A stretch of 64,000 nucleotides of DNA, from the NCBI RefSeq assembly GCF_027941955.1, contig NZ_CP115960.1, positions 1,674,001 to 1,738,000 on the forward strand, written 5' to 3'. A program made the position numbers and the translations under genes. This document shows, one piece after another, positions 17,232 through 27,713 of this stretch. How positions within the stretch are numbered: the stretch's first letter is position 1; each line of letters opens with the position of its first letter. Under the pieces are notes generated by a model that ran no database searches, had not been told where the DNA came from, and saw nothing but the letters and a program-made list of their open reading frames with translations. The DNA is from Sphingomonas sp. 7/4-4 (lineage in GTDB: Bacteria > Pseudomonadota > Alphaproteobacteria > Sphingomonadales > Sphingomonadaceae).

Positions 17232-18578
17232 ATGACCAGCGAACGCCGCCAGCTTGCCCTCGGGGTATTCCTCACCCGCCACGGCCACCATCCGGGTGCC
17301 TGGCGCCAGCCCGGCGCGGCCAATAGCGGAAGGCCCGATTTCCGTTATTGGGCCGAGCTGGCCAAGACCGCCGAGCGCGGCAAGTTCGACGTCGCCTTCT
17401 TCGCCGATTTCGTCGGCCAGGCGGGTGACAGCACCAAGGGGATCGAGCGGCGCCACGCGTTCCTCGATTTCGAGCCCTTGACGCTTTCGGCCGCGCTCGC
17501 CGCGGTCACCCAGCGGATCGGAATCGTCGCGACGGTCAACACCAATTTCGACCATCCCTATTCGCTGGCGCGGCGTTTCGCCTCGCTCGATCATATCAGC
17601 GGCGGGCGGATCGGCTGGAACATCGTCTCCTCGCTCGCCGATGGCGCGGCGAGCAGCTTCGGGATCGATCAGCCGCCGAGCCATGCCGAGCGCTACCAGC
17701 GCGCCGCCGAGTTCGTCGATGTGGCGCGTGCGCTGTGGGACAGCTGGGAGGACGATGCGTTCGACCATGCCGATCGCGAGACGGGGCTCTATCTCGATCC
17801 CGACGACGTCCACCCGGTCCACCATGACGGGCGCTACTTCCATCTGAACAGCGTCCTCGACGTCGCCCGCCCGATCCAGGGCCATCCGGTGTTCGCGCAG
17901 GCGGGCAATTCGGAGGTCGGGCGCGAGTTCGCCGCCAAATATGCCGAGATGATCTACGCCGCGGCGCAATTCATCGATGACGCGCAGGGATTCTACGCCG
18001 ATGTGAAGCGCCGGATGGCGCGCTATGGTCGCGATCCGGACACGCTCAAGGTGATGCCGGGCCTGTCCTTCGCGATCGGCACCAGCCGCCAAGAGGCGCA
18101 GGACAAGTTCGGAGCGCTCGAAGCCGCAGTCGATTTCTCGGGCGACCTCAATTTGATGGGTCAGGACGTCAGCGGCTATCCGCTCGACGGTCCCCTCCCC
18201 GATCTGCCCGAGCCCGAAAACGGCAAGGGCCGCTGGCGCCAGCTCACAGCGCTCGCCCGCCGCGAGAACCTCTCGATCCGCCAGCTCTTCCTGCGTTTCA
18301 ACGCCGTGCGCGGGCACCGCGTGGTTATCGGCACGCCCACGGACATCGCCGACCAGATCCAGGACTGGTTCGAGCGCAACGCCGCCGACGGGTTCAACCT
18401 GATCCCGCCGCTGCTGCCGAGTTCGCTCGACGAGTTCGTCGATCTCGTCGTCCCCGAGCTCCAGCGCCGCGGACTGTTCCGCACCGAATATACCGGAACC
18501 ACGCTGCGCGATCATCTCGCTTTGCCGCGCCCCGCGATCGGCGCCACGGCCCCGGCCGACCTCCTCTCCGCCGCCTGA
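17232..18578 (+). CDS. DszA/NtaA-family FMN-dependent monooxygenase
   Basis: A 448-aa LLM-class enzyme with the features of the NtaA/SnaA/DszA group: GVFLTRHGHHPGAWRQPGA, FADFVGQAGD, NTNFDHPYSLARRFASLDHIS, GRIGWNIVSS, HAERYQRAAEFVDVARALWDSWEDDA and HLNSVLDVARPIQGHPVFAQAG. DszA (453 aa) opens the sulfone ring of dibenzothiophene sulfone to a sulfinate. Other members oxidise nitrilotriacetate or dimethyl sulfide. With DszB-like genes on both sides, a sulfone-to-sulfinate step is the natural reading. GGAGGGG precedes the ATG. Reduced flavin must come from elsewhere, perhaps from the nitroreductase. Confidence 0.87.
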   Translation: MTSERRQLALGVFLTRHGHHPGAWRQPGAANSGRPDFRYWAELAKTAERGKFDVAFFADFVGQAGDSTKGIERRHAFLDFEPLTLSAALAAVTQRIGIVATVNTNFDHPYSLARRFASLDHISGGRIGWNIVSSLADGAASSFGIDQPPSHAERYQRAAEFVDVARALWDSWEDDAFDHADRETGLYLDPDDVHPVHHDGRYFHLNSVLDVARPIQGHPVFAQAGNSEVGREFAAKYAEMIYAAAQFIDDAQGFYADVKRRMARYGRDPDTLKVMPGLSFAIGTSRQEAQDKFGALEAAVDFSGDLNLMGQDVSGYPLDGPLPDLPEPENGKGRWRQLTALARRENLSIRQLFLRFNAVRGHRVVIGTPTDIADQIQDWFERNAADGFNLIPPLLPSSLDEFVDLVVPELQRRGLFRTEYTGTTLRDHLALPRPAIGATAPADLLSAA

Positions 18579-18590
18579 AAGGAAATCCCC

Positions 18591-19640
18591 ATGGCAAATT
18601 CGCTCGACACGCTCTGGTACACGCGCTGCCCCGTTCCGACCGGGCTCGGCATCGCCATCCAGCAGGGCTGGCTGGAAGACGCGTTCAAGGTGCAGGGCAC
18701 CAGGGTCGAATCGATCCTCGAATCGAACGATTTCGCCACGCGGGAATCGCACTTCAGCCACAAGGTGCGCAATTCGGTACGCCACGGAGGCAACATTCCG
18801 GCAATCAGCGCCCGCGCGCTGGGACGCGACACGCGGCTGCTCGGCCTGTCCTGGGCCGACGAGACCCAGCTGATCCTCGCCAGCCCGGAATCGGGCATCG
18901 AGAGCGTCCGCGACCTCAAGGGCCGCCGCTTCGGCCTGCCCAACTGGAAGCACGTCGAGATCGACTTCACCCGCGCCCAGGCGCTGCGCGGGCTCGAAAA
19001 TGCGCTGAGCCTCGAGGGGCTCAATGTCGGCGATGTCGAACTGGTCGATCAGGATATCGAGAGCCATTACAGCGACCAGGCGGTCGAGAACGTGAACGGC
19101 ACCCTCGCCGCGCGCGGCCGCCGCGGGCGCAACAACAATCAGGAAGTCGTCGCCTTGCTGCGCGGCGAAGTCGACGCGATCTTCCTCAAGGGCGCGCATG
19201 GCGCGCAGGTCGCGCATCAGTTCGGCCTCACGACGGTGATCGACACCGGCGCGCATCCCGAGCCGCTGATCCGCGCCAATAACGGCACGCCGCGCACCCT
19301 CGCGGTCGACGGCCATCTGCTCGACAATCATTTCGACGCGGCGGTAACAATCGTCGAGCAGGTGCTGCGCGCCGAGGCCTGGGCGCAGGACCATCCCGAC
19401 GAAGTGCGCCGCTATCTCGCGCGCGAGACCAATGCGAGCGAATATTGGGTCTCGGTCGCCTATGGCAGCGACGCGCAGACCCGGCTCCGCACCGACCTCG
19501 CCGAGCAGTCGCTGAACGCGCTGCAGGACTTCACCGATTTCCTCCATCGCTGGAAGTTCATCCCCACCAGCTTCGACGTGCGGCAATGGGCCGACGCGCG
19601 CCCGCTCGAAGCCGCGCAAACGACTCGTATCGCGGTCTGA
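18591..19640 (+). CDS. DszB-like sulfinate desulfinase or sulfonate-binding protein 3
   Basis: A 349-aa DszB relative with RCPVPT (Cys13), ESHFSHKVRNSVRHGGN (His54 and Arg64, again ten apart) and a C-terminal region with FTDFLHRWKFIPTSFDVRQW. The Cys/His/Arg set of DszB is complete. There is no signal peptide. It follows the DszA-like gene by 12 bp with AAGGAA before the ATG. The pairing of a DszA-like and a DszB-like enzyme side by side mirrors the dszAB order. It differs clearly from copies 1 and 2, so it may act on another substrate. Confidence 0.82.
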   Translation: MANSLDTLWYTRCPVPTGLGIAIQQGWLEDAFKVQGTRVESILESNDFATRESHFSHKVRNSVRHGGNIPAISARALGRDTRLLGLSWADETQLILASPESGIESVRDLKGRRFGLPNWKHVEIDFTRAQALRGLENALSLEGLNVGDVELVDQDIESHYSDQAVENVNGTLAARGRRGRNNNQEVVALLRGEVDAIFLKGAHGAQVAHQFGLTTVIDTGAHPEPLIRANNGTPRTLAVDGHLLDNHFDAAVTIVEQVLRAEAWAQDHPDEVRRYLARETNASEYWVSVAYGSDAQTRLRTDLAEQSLNALQDFTDFLHRWKFIPTSFDVRQWADARPLEAAQTTRIAV

Positions 19641-19662
19641 TCCTCAAAGCAGCGCGACCGAT

Positions 19663-21462
19663 ATGCTGATGACGACTACCGCGCCGGAGACGGTCGCCTC
19701 CGGCGCGCCCCTGCTGCGTTGCCTTGCGATCTATCGCCGCATGCCGATCCGCTTCGTGCTGACCGCGACGATGCTGTTCGCGGTCAACCTCGCGCTGATC
19801 GCGCAGCAGGGGCTGGTCGGTCGCGCGGTGCACGAGGCGGGGATCGGCAAGCTGGTCGTCGCCGGCCCCGCCGGACTCGATTACAGCCGCGCGTGGTTCT
19901 GGGCCGCGCTGCTGCTCGGGCTCTCTGCGGTGCGCGCGGTTGTCCAATACGGCGCCGGGCTGATGTCGCTGTCGATCGGGCAGGAACTGCTGACTCATCT
20001 GCGCGAGCGGATCCTGATCCAGGTCCAGCGGCTCGATCTGGCCTATCACTGGCGCCACGGCGTCGGCGAGATGGTCACACGAATGACTCGCGACGCCGAC
20101 AAGGTGCGCGATGCGCTGATCAATTTCTGGCGCCAGATGTTCGAGACCGGCGTGGTCGTGCTGATCTCGGTGGCGCTGCTTTGCTGGTATTCGCCGTGGC
20201 TCGGCATCGTACCGCTCGCATTGATGCTGATCGGGATCGCGATGCTCGCGGCACAGGCCGATGCGCTGGTGCTGCTCGATCGCAAGATCGGCGCGGCCTA
20301 TGACGCAGTCACGCAGGATCTGTCCGAAGGCGTGCACGGCGTCCGCGTGATCAAGGCGTTCGGCCTGCAGGACGCCCGGATCGCCCGTTTCGACGCGCAC
20401 ATCGCCACTTTCCGCCGCGAGACGCGCAAGGCGATCGCGCATGCCGCGCGCAGCGTGCCGCTTCCGCAGGCGGTGATCGCGCTCGGCCATGCCTGGGTGC
20501 TCGGCTATGGCGCGTGGCTGGTCGGCCATGGCCGGCTCGATCTCGGCGCGCTGGTCGCCGCTTTGCTCGTCGTCAACACTTTGGTGCTGCGGATCGAGGG
20601 CATCGCGACGTTGCTCCAGATCGTCGCCGATGCGCGCGCCTCGGCGGCACGGATCTGGGAAGTGCTCGATGCCGAGCCCGCGATCGTCTCGGGCAAGCAG
20701 CCCCTGCCCTCCGGTCCGCTCGGCTGCCGCCTCGACCATGTCTCGGTCGCGCCGCTGGGCGACGGCGCCGCAGTGCTCCGCGACCTTTCGCTTCGCATCG
20801 AGCCCGGCGAGATCGTCGCGCTGGTCGGCGCGACCGGCGCGGGCAAGAGCATCCTAACCGCCTTGTTCCCGCGCCTGATCGAGGCCGCCGCGGGCGCCGT
20901 GCAAATCGGCTCCGACACCGCCGGCTGGCGCGATGTGCGCGATCTCGACCTCAGCGAGCTGCGCCGCCGCGTCCATGTCCTACCGCAGGAATGCTTCCTC
21001 TTCTCGGACACGCTCGCCGCCAATTTGCGCGTCACTGCCCCGCACGCCAGCGATGTCGAACTCGAAGCCGCGCTCGAACAGGCCGCGGCCGGCGAACTGC
21101 TCGATCGCCTGCCGGATGGCCTCGAGACCAAGGTCGGCGACCGCGGCATCACGCTTTCCGGCGGCCAGCGCCAACGGCTCTGCCTCGCCCGCGCATTGCT
21201 CGCCGATGCCGATCTGCTCGTCCTCGACGACGCCACCAGCGCGCTCGACACCGCGACCGAACGCCGCGCGATCGACAATATCCGCGGCCGGCGCGACACC
21301 GCCGCCCGGCCGGTGACGATGCTGATCGTATCGAGCCGCCTGCCCACAATCCTCGCTGCGGATCGTGTCGTGATGCTCGCCGATGGCGGGATCGCCGCCC
21401 AAGGGACGCATGCCGAACTGGTCGTCGCCAGCCCCGCCTATCGCGCGCTGATGGGGCTCTGA
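19663..21462 (+). CDS. ABC exporter half-transporter with degenerate ATP site
   Basis: A 599-aa membrane-plus-ATPase exporter (six-helix domain, then nucleotide-binding domain). Walker A is GATGAGKS and the signature LSGGQRQRL is intact. Walker B ends LLVLDDA with Asp where the catalytic Glu is expected, and the switch region reads IVSSRL without the usual His. This is the pattern of the non-catalytic subunit of heterodimeric exporters such as TM287/288. It pairs with the next gene, one base away. As the tail of the desulfurisation operon it may export a product or toxic intermediate. Confidence 0.87.
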   Translation: MLMTTTAPETVASGAPLLRCLAIYRRMPIRFVLTATMLFAVNLALIAQQGLVGRAVHEAGIGKLVVAGPAGLDYSRAWFWAALLLGLSAVRAVVQYGAGLMSLSIGQELLTHLRERILIQVQRLDLAYHWRHGVGEMVTRMTRDADKVRDALINFWRQMFETGVVVLISVALLCWYSPWLGIVPLALMLIGIAMLAAQADALVLLDRKIGAAYDAVTQDLSEGVHGVRVIKAFGLQDARIARFDAHIATFRRETRKAIAHAARSVPLPQAVIALGHAWVLGYGAWLVGHGRLDLGALVAALLVVNTLVLRIEGIATLLQIVADARASAARIWEVLDAEPAIVSGKQPLPSGPLGCRLDHVSVAPLGDGAAVLRDLSLRIEPGEIVALVGATGAGKSILTALFPRLIEAAAGAVQIGSDTAGWRDVRDLDLSELRRRVHVLPQECFLFSDTLAANLRVTAPHASDVELEAALEQAAAGELLDRLPDGLETKVGDRGITLSGGQRQRLCLARALLADADLLVLDDATSALDTATERRAIDNIRGRRDTAARPVTMLIVSSRLPTILAADRVVMLADGGIAAQGTHAELVVASPAYRALMGL

Positions 21463-21463
21463 G

Positions 21464-23257
21464 GTGAGCATCATCGCGGGCGATCGCCCACTATCGGATC
21501 TCGAACTGGAGGAAACGCTCGCCAAGAAAGCGCTCGACCGCGGCATGCTCCGCCGGCTGTTGCCGCTGCTCCATCCCGTTCGCCGGCTGGTCGCGGCGGT
21601 GATCGCGATCGAGCTGGTGCAGGTTCTCGCGATCTTCGCCCGTCCATTGCTGATCGGGCTGGTGATCGACCGCGCGCTCCAGCCGTTCGACGCCGGGCTG
21701 ATCGCACTCGCCTGCCTTGGGCTCGCCGCCACCTGGGCGCTGCGCTTCGCACTCGGCGGCTTCTCGCAATATTTCGCCGGTAGCGCCGCGACCGAGTTGC
21801 TCAATACCATCCGCAGCCGCGTCTTCGCGCACGTCCAGTCGCTCAGCGTCGGTTATTTCGATCGGACCAAGGCCGGCCGGATCATCTCGCGCGCCGATCG
21901 CGACGTCGACACGCTCGAGCCGATGCTCATCCAATGCCCACCGCAATTCCTGTCGGCGATGCTGCGATTGGTGCTCGCGGCCATCCTGCTATGGGCGATC
22001 GCCCCGACTCTGTTGTTCGGGCTAGCTCTGGTGGTGCCCGTGCTACTGCTCGCTACCGTCGCGTTCAAGCGGCTCGCGCAGCGCAGCTGGGGCCGCGTCG
22101 CCGAGAATCGCAGCCGTTTTACCGCGCATCTGGTCGAGACCGTCGCCGGCGTGCGGCTGATCAAGCAGGTCGGCCGCGAGGCGGAGAATCTCGCGCACTA
22201 TCGCGGCCTGCTCCGCGACTTCAACACCACGCTGATCGCCGGCAGCGCGCGCTCGGGCTGGTTCGCGCCGTTCACCGGGCTGCTCACCACTGCCGGGCTT
22301 GCGCTCACGCTCGTCATCGGCGGACGCGGCCTCGCGCTCGGCACGCTGACGCTCGGCGAGCTCACCCAGAGCCTGTTCTACGTCTTCCTGTTCCTCGCCC
22401 CGCTGCAGGAATTCAGTGACCTGTTCGAGCGCTTCGCCAACGGCTCGGCCTGTGCCCAACGGATCTTCCTGCTGCTCGACACCGAACCCGAGATCCGCGA
22501 TCTCCCCGGCGCGATCGAGCTTCCCCGCCTCAAGGGCGAGATCCACTTCCGCAACGTCGATTTCGGCTATCACCCTGCCCGTCCGGTGATCCGCGGCCTC
22601 GACCTTCGCGTCGCGCCCGGCGAAGTGCTCGCGATCGTCGGCCCCACCGGCCATGGCAAGAGCACTCTCGTCCAGCTGCTGACGCGCTTTTACGACGTGG
22701 ATTCAGGCGCGGTGCTGCTCGATGGGCACGACATCCGTCATGTCTCCGAAGCGAGCCTGCGGCGGCAGGTGGGCGTCGTGTTGCAGGACAATGTGCTGTT
22801 CGGCGGCACCGTGCTCGAAAACCTTCGGCTCGCCAGACCCGCGGCGAGCGACGCCGAACTGATCGATGCCGCGCACGAACTCGGCGCCGACGAAGTGCTG
22901 CGCGCGCTGCCGCACGGCTATCACACCTCGGTCGGGCCTCTCGGCGCGAACCTCAGCCAAGGCCAGCGCCAACTCGTCTGCCTCGTCCGCGCCTATCTCG
23001 CCGACCCAGTCGTTCTGGTCCTCGACGAGGCGACCTCGGCAGTCGACATCAGCACCGAGCGCCGCATCCAGGCCGCGCTCCGTCGGCTCTGCCACGGCCG
23101 GACCTCGCTGATCATCGCCCACCGCCTCGCCACGATCCGCGATGCCGATCGCATCGCCGTGATCCGCGAAGGCGCGATTGCCGAGCTGGGCAATCATGCC
23201 GAATTGCTGAGCCGAAACGGCGCGTATTCCGCGCTATCGAACGTGCAGGCCCGCTAG
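21464..23257 (+). CDS. ABC exporter half-transporter, catalytic partner
   Basis: A 597-aa exporter subunit with Walker A GPTGHGKS, Walker B VLVLDEA with the catalytic Glu, and the switch His in IIAHRLATI. Its signature is LSQGQ in place of LSGGQ, which complements the degenerate Walker B of its partner: both defects fall in the same composite ATP site. The start is GTG, one base after the previous stop, so the two are surely co-translated. Its stop codon overlaps the convergent MocR gene end. Confidence 0.87.
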   Translation: MSIIAGDRPLSDLELEETLAKKALDRGMLRRLLPLLHPVRRLVAAVIAIELVQVLAIFARPLLIGLVIDRALQPFDAGLIALACLGLAATWALRFALGGFSQYFAGSAATELLNTIRSRVFAHVQSLSVGYFDRTKAGRIISRADRDVDTLEPMLIQCPPQFLSAMLRLVLAAILLWAIAPTLLFGLALVVPVLLLATVAFKRLAQRSWGRVAENRSRFTAHLVETVAGVRLIKQVGREAENLAHYRGLLRDFNTTLIAGSARSGWFAPFTGLLTTAGLALTLVIGGRGLALGTLTLGELTQSLFYVFLFLAPLQEFSDLFERFANGSACAQRIFLLLDTEPEIRDLPGAIELPRLKGEIHFRNVDFGYHPARPVIRGLDLRVAPGEVLAIVGPTGHGKSTLVQLLTRFYDVDSGAVLLDGHDIRHVSEASLRRQVGVVLQDNVLFGGTVLENLRLARPAASDAELIDAAHELGADEVLRALPHGYHTSVGPLGANLSQGQRQLVCLVRAYLADPVVLVLDEATSAVDISTERRIQAALRRLCHGRTSLIIAHRLATIRDADRIAVIREGAIAELGNHAELLSRNGAYSALSNVQAR

Positions 23258-24706
23258 CTCACAGGCGGGCGGAGCAGCTCCGGAGCGGACCTCAACTCAC
23301 ACTGGGCACGGATCGCGGAGGCCAGTATTCTCGCACTCGGCGCGATGCTACTTTCCGAAATTCGTCCATAGCCAAGAAACAGCCGCCGCGGCCCTTTGGC
23401 GGTTGAACTGTACCTGCCGAGACCTTCGGTCGCCAAACCGCGTTTTCGCAATCCCGCAAGGATAGCCGCTTCCCCGCTTGCATCGATATCGCCCGGCAGC
23501 CGCAGGGTGACGTGAAGACCGGCCGCGGCGCCTTCTATTTCCAGTTCGGGCAAAGCTTCGGCCAGACAGGTCAGCAGCAGATTGCGGCGCTCGCGATAGA
23601 ACTCGTCGCATCCGCCGCAAATGCCGGTCATACGCGCCTGAATCGATCAGTTCGGCGAGCGCATCCTGATCGATCCGGGGCCGGCCTTCGCTCCAGCGAC
23701 GCAACTCGTCGTTCGCCAATCCGACAAGTGCGGGCGGCATGACCAGCCAGCCAAGACGCAATGCGGGAGCCAGTGTCTTGCTGACGGTGCCGGCATAGAC
23801 GATGCGATCGGGCACCAGCCCCTGAAGCGCTCCGACCGGGGCCTGATCGTATCGGAACTCCGCATCATAATCGTCCTCGAGTGCCAGCGCATCGCGTTCG
23901 CGCAACCAGCGGACCACGCGCTGGCGCCGGTCGGCACTCAGAACCCCGCCGATCGGAAATTGATGCGACGGCGTCAGGAACACAGCCTCGGCAGGCGATG
24001 CGGCAAGCCTGTCGACATCGATGCCCTGCATGTCGACCGGCACCGGCAACCGCGTGAGCCCCGCTTTGTCGACCGCCACCCAGTCGCTGTAGCTCGGATC
24101 CTCGACTGCGAGACGCCGGACTCCGTACGCATGGAACACGGCGCAGGTCAGCGCCCGCCCTTCGGCAAAACCGCTGGTGACGTAGATGCGGGCGGGATCG
24201 GCGATCACGCCGCGCACGCGCCCCAGATAGTCCGCGAGCGCGCGACGCAGGACCGGGCTGCCGCGCAGATCGCCATAGCCGAGCTCGCTGGCTGGGAGGT
24301 TATTGAGCACGGTTCGGACCGCACGCAGCCAGTCCTTGCGCGGAAATTGTCCCACGTCAGGCATCGCCGGCCGCAGATCGAAGCGGATCGGCTCGTCAAC
24401 CGGGCTTTCGGAGACATCGGGCGTCGGCGCGCTATCGCAGCCCGCGGCAACGGTCGGGCGCGCGCCCTGCCGCAAGGCGAGATAGCCCTCCGCGGCGAGC
24501 TGGGCATAGACTTCGACCACGAGCGGGCGCGACACACCGAGCTGCGAAGCAAGCGCCCGGGTAGACGGGAGGCGAACCCCCGTGCGCAGCGCGCCGGAGC
24601 GGATCGCCTCGAGCAGGCGCTGGCGCAGCTGCGATCCGAGGCTCATCGCCGCGGCGCGATCCAGCATGATCGGGAGGTCAGGCGCCGAACTGGTCAATAA
24701 TATCAC
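23254..24706 (-). CDS. MocR-type (GntR plus aminotransferase) transcriptional regulator (frameshifted here)
   Basis: The N-terminal GntR winged helix (LRQRLLEAIRSGALRTGVRLPSTRALA, LGVSRPLVVEVYAQL) is followed by a PLP-dependent aminotransferase-like domain with AVFLTPSHQFPIGG, LEDDYDAEFRYD and the PLP lysine in AGTVSKTLAP. The frame breaks near 23602; removing one base there restores RRMRRFYRERRNLLL and a 483-aa product. Such regulators sense vitamin B6 or amino compounds and usually control a divergent neighbour, here the MFS gene. The start is a GTG with no clear ribosome site; an ATG at 24667 is possible. Confidence 0.82.
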
Positions 24707-24720
24707 CTATCAACTGGTCA
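24688..24720. promoter_or_regulatory. Direct repeat, likely MocR operator
   Basis: AACTGGTCA occurs at 24688-24696 and 24712-24720 in the same orientation, 24 bp apart. Each is followed by a similar AT-rich tail (ATAATATCA and TATTATCAA). Direct repeats between a mocR gene and its divergent target are the usual binding arrangement of this family. Confidence 0.55.
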
Positions 24721-24779
24721 TATTATCAAGTCCAGTAGCACGATAGAAACCGCCTCGACAGCCATGCTGGAGAGAGAAA

Positions 24780-25939
24780 ATGGCCACGACTGCCCTTGAA
24801 ACACTGGTTCCGGACGCTCCCCGGAACCGATCTTCACGCCACGCATGCTGGCCCTGTCCGGTCTCATGGTCGCCGCGATGAGCAGCTTCTACCTGCTGCT
24901 TTCGGCAGTCCCGGCGCACATTGCCACGCTCGGCGGCGATCTGGCCGCCGGATTGGCGACGGGCGCATTGATGGCTACGACGATCGCGGGAGAGCTGCTT
25001 GCGCCTCGCCTGATCGCGCGCTTCGGCCGCCGGACGGCATTGGCAATCGCGCTTCTCGTGCTGGCGATCCCATGCATCGTCACCTTTTCCGGTAGCTTGC
25101 CGTTGGTGCTGCTGAGCTGCGCGGCGCGCGGTTTCGGGCTCGGCGTCCTGCTCGTCGCGGCATGCGGACTGGCCGCGACGCTGGCCCCGCCGACCCAGCG
25201 CGCCGAAGCGATGGGCATTTACGGCGTCGCCTCGGCGATCCCGGCGATCCTGTGCGTGCCGCTCGGCCCCTGGGCCTTGAGCGCATTCGGACCGGCGGCG
25301 ACGGCGACGATCGCAACCGCGCTGGCATTGGCAGGCCTCGTCAGTCTCGCGCATCTGCCGCGCCGCGAGGAGCGGGTCGACGCCGCGCACCATAGCCTGC
25401 CGGCACTGCGCAGCGCTGCCTGGCCCGCCACTTCGCTCGCACTCGGCGCGATCGTGATCGGTGCGACCATCACGTTCCTGCCGCTGGCACATCGCGAGGC
25501 GAGCACCGGCACGATCATGCTCGCGCTGCTGATCCAGGGACTCGCCGCAGCCACCGCGCGCTGGGCTGCCGGGAGGCCGGTCGATCGTCATGGTCCGCAG
25601 GGCGCAATGATCGCAGGCATTGCGCTGGCAGTGATCGCGATGCTCTGCCTGGCCTTCTCGGGCGACATTGCGGTGCTTGCCGGCATGGCGCTGAGCGGTG
25701 TCGCCTTCGGAGTATTGCAGAGCGCCAGCCTGGCGCAGTTGCTGAGCCGCGCAGCGCCGAACCAGATCGACGGCGCCAGCGCCCTGTGGAACGCCGCTTA
25801 TGATGCCGGACTGGGCCTCGGCGGCCTCGCATTCGGCGTCCTGGCCGCGACCACGGGTTATGCGGCAGCGTTCGTCGCCGCCGGTGCCGGGCTCGCGGCA
25901 CTTGCACTGCTCGTCTTCCGCCTGTGCGAAGCGCGGTGA
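24780..25939 (+). CDS. MFS transporter (frameshifted near its 5' end)
   Basis: A 386-aa major facilitator protein with about twelve hydrophobic segments and the loop motif RLIARFGRRTALA between helices 2 and 3. Adding one C in the run 24819-24822 links the ATG at 24780 (preceded by GGAGAG) through PEPIFTPRMLALSG to the rest. Without it the frame would have to start at 24845, cutting off the N-terminus. It is divergent from mocR and shares the repeated operator, so it is the likely target. It may export an amino or aromatic compound. Confidence 0.82.
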
Positions 25940-26029
25940 GATGCCGCGCGACGTGTATTGAGAGGCGACAAGGACCGCGCATTGGCTGTAGGACGGCCGA
26001 AACGCGATCGGAGATACCGGGGCCCTGAC

Positions 26030-26880
26030 ATGAGCGAGGCCGAACCAGTCAACGAACTGTCGATCCGGCTGCTGCTGGAGACCGACGCGGTCGCCCTTCG
26101 CGACGTGCGCTGCAGCGGCGACTGCCGCCACCGCTCGGTCAGCGAGTGCGCGACCGCGACGCACTTCGTATTTCCGTATCGCGGGGCGTTCATGCGCCAT
26201 GTCGGGCAGGCGGAGGTCGTCGCTGAAGCCAATCAATTGGTCTTCTTCAACGACGATGAGGAATATGCGATCAGCCACCCCGTCGGGGGCGGCGACGCTT
26301 GCCTGTCGATCGCGATCGACCAGCAGCTCCTGCGCGAGCTCGCCCCCGCCGATCAGCTCGACAGCCGATCCGGAGTCACCTTCAAGAGCCGGGGTCGCGG
26401 CATCGATCCGGAGGCGCAGGCACTGGTGGCGCTGCTGCGTCACGGCCTGTCGCGCGACGCGATCGAACCGCTCGAAGGGAGACGCTGGCGCTCGCCCTGA
26501 TCCGCCGGTCGCTCGGTGAACGGACCTCGTATCTCCGCTCGACGAGCTACGGCCGCCAGAAGCTCGCCGATCGCACCAAGCTGGTGCTCGCCGCCGATCC
26601 GGGCCGACGCTGGACGCTGGGGGAGATCGCCGCCGAGGTCGGTGTGTCGCCCGTCTATCTGACGCAGGTCTTCGCGCAGTGCGAGGGCGTGCCGCTCTAT
26701 CGCTATCAGTTGCGCTTGCGGCTGGCGCGTGCGCTCGACCTCCTCGACGGCTGCGACGATCTCACCGGGCTGGCGCTCGATCTCGGCTTTTCGAGCCACA
26801 GCCATTTCACCGCCGCCTTCCGCCAGCATTATGGACGCTCCCCGGCCGCCTTCCAGCGCGCCGCACTTCTGCGCCGGTGA
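26030..26880 (+). CDS. AraC-family transcriptional regulator (frameshifted here)
   Basis: The N-terminal sensory part includes ATHFVFPYRGAFMRHVGQ and NQLVFFNDDEEYAISHPV. The C-terminal AraC-type double helix-turn-helix has TLGEIAAEVGVSPVYLTQVFAQCEGVPLY, and then LALDLGFSSHSHFTAAFRQHYGRSPAAFQ. One missing G in the run 26477-26479 separates them; adding it joins PLEG to ETLALALIRRSLGER and gives 283 aa. It ends 4 bp from the convergent DUF4198-like gene. The target is unknown; the MFS gene is the nearest candidate. Confidence 0.82.
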
Positions 26881-26883
26881 TCC

Positions 26884-27710
26884 TCATCCCGGAATGTTGA
26901 AGCTGAGGCTGGAGAAATCGGTGTCGAAATCGGTCAGGCTGGTCCGCGGCTGCGGCCGCGTCCAGATAACGTTGATCAGCCAGCTGCCGCGCTGAGGCAT
27001 CGCGAACACAACGCGTCCGCTCGCGTCGCTGCGCCGCATTTCGACCGGTTCGGCGTCACGCGCGAGATCCGTGAGCTTCACCAGGGCGCCGGCGAGCGGC
27101 TTCCCGTGATAGAATATTCGAACCGGTAGGCTCGAGCCGCGTGGCGTGGCGAGCGGGCTATGTTCGGGCACGATCTCCAGCGCGAGGCCGATCGGACGGG
27201 TGACCATAATCTGCTGGCCGGGATCGACCGAACCGACCTGCACGATCGCCTTGGCATGCCGGCTGTAATTCTCCGCGCCGTCGGCATCGGTGCGCCTGGT
27301 GCGTGCACGCAGTGCGATCGCGGGAGTCAGGCCCTCGACCTTAAGATAGTCGTTGAACCGGATCGCAGGCAAATGGCTTTCGGCGCGATTGTCGGTCTCG
27401 AGCGCGAGCAAATAGGTGCCTGGGCGTGCGAGATCCGATCGTCGCGTCGCCGTTTGCGGCCGCCAAGTGCATCCGGCTGCGCAGGTCGGCACGCCGGCCA
27501 TCGGCTGCGATCGCCTCGAAGCGGACGATGCGCGAAGCCGGGATCGGTGAACGCTGCCGATAGGGACCGTGACCGACCAGCAGCGTGACGTCGAACGGCG
27601 TCCGCGGATCGACGCGCCATTTGGCGGGCTGAAGCCAGAAGTCGTGCGCGAACGCTACCGTCGAGGTGGCGAGCAGGGACAGGCCGAGCGCGGCCGAAAG
27701 GATCTCGCAT
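26884..27710 (-). CDS. DUF4198-like exported protein (two frame breaks here)
   Basis: After removing one extra base near 27704 and one near 27432 the protein is 274 aa. It has a clean signal peptide (MRILSAALGLSLLATSTVAFA), then HDFWLQPAKWRVDPRTPFDV, GHGPYRQRSP and a C-terminal beta domain with PRGSSLPVRIFYHGKPLAGALV. This is the pattern of DUF4198, periplasmic proteins often found with metal uptake genes. The ATG at 27710 has GGAG at the right distance, which supports it as the start. It is the last gene of the operon, 3 bp after the small membrane protein. Confidence 0.72.
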
Positions 27711-27713
27711 CGC

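Noticed and set aside
16917..19619. 900-codon minus-strand open frame across the aldolase, DszA-like and DszB-like genes
   Set aside because: It is a mirror of three well-supported plus-strand genes and has no family signature.
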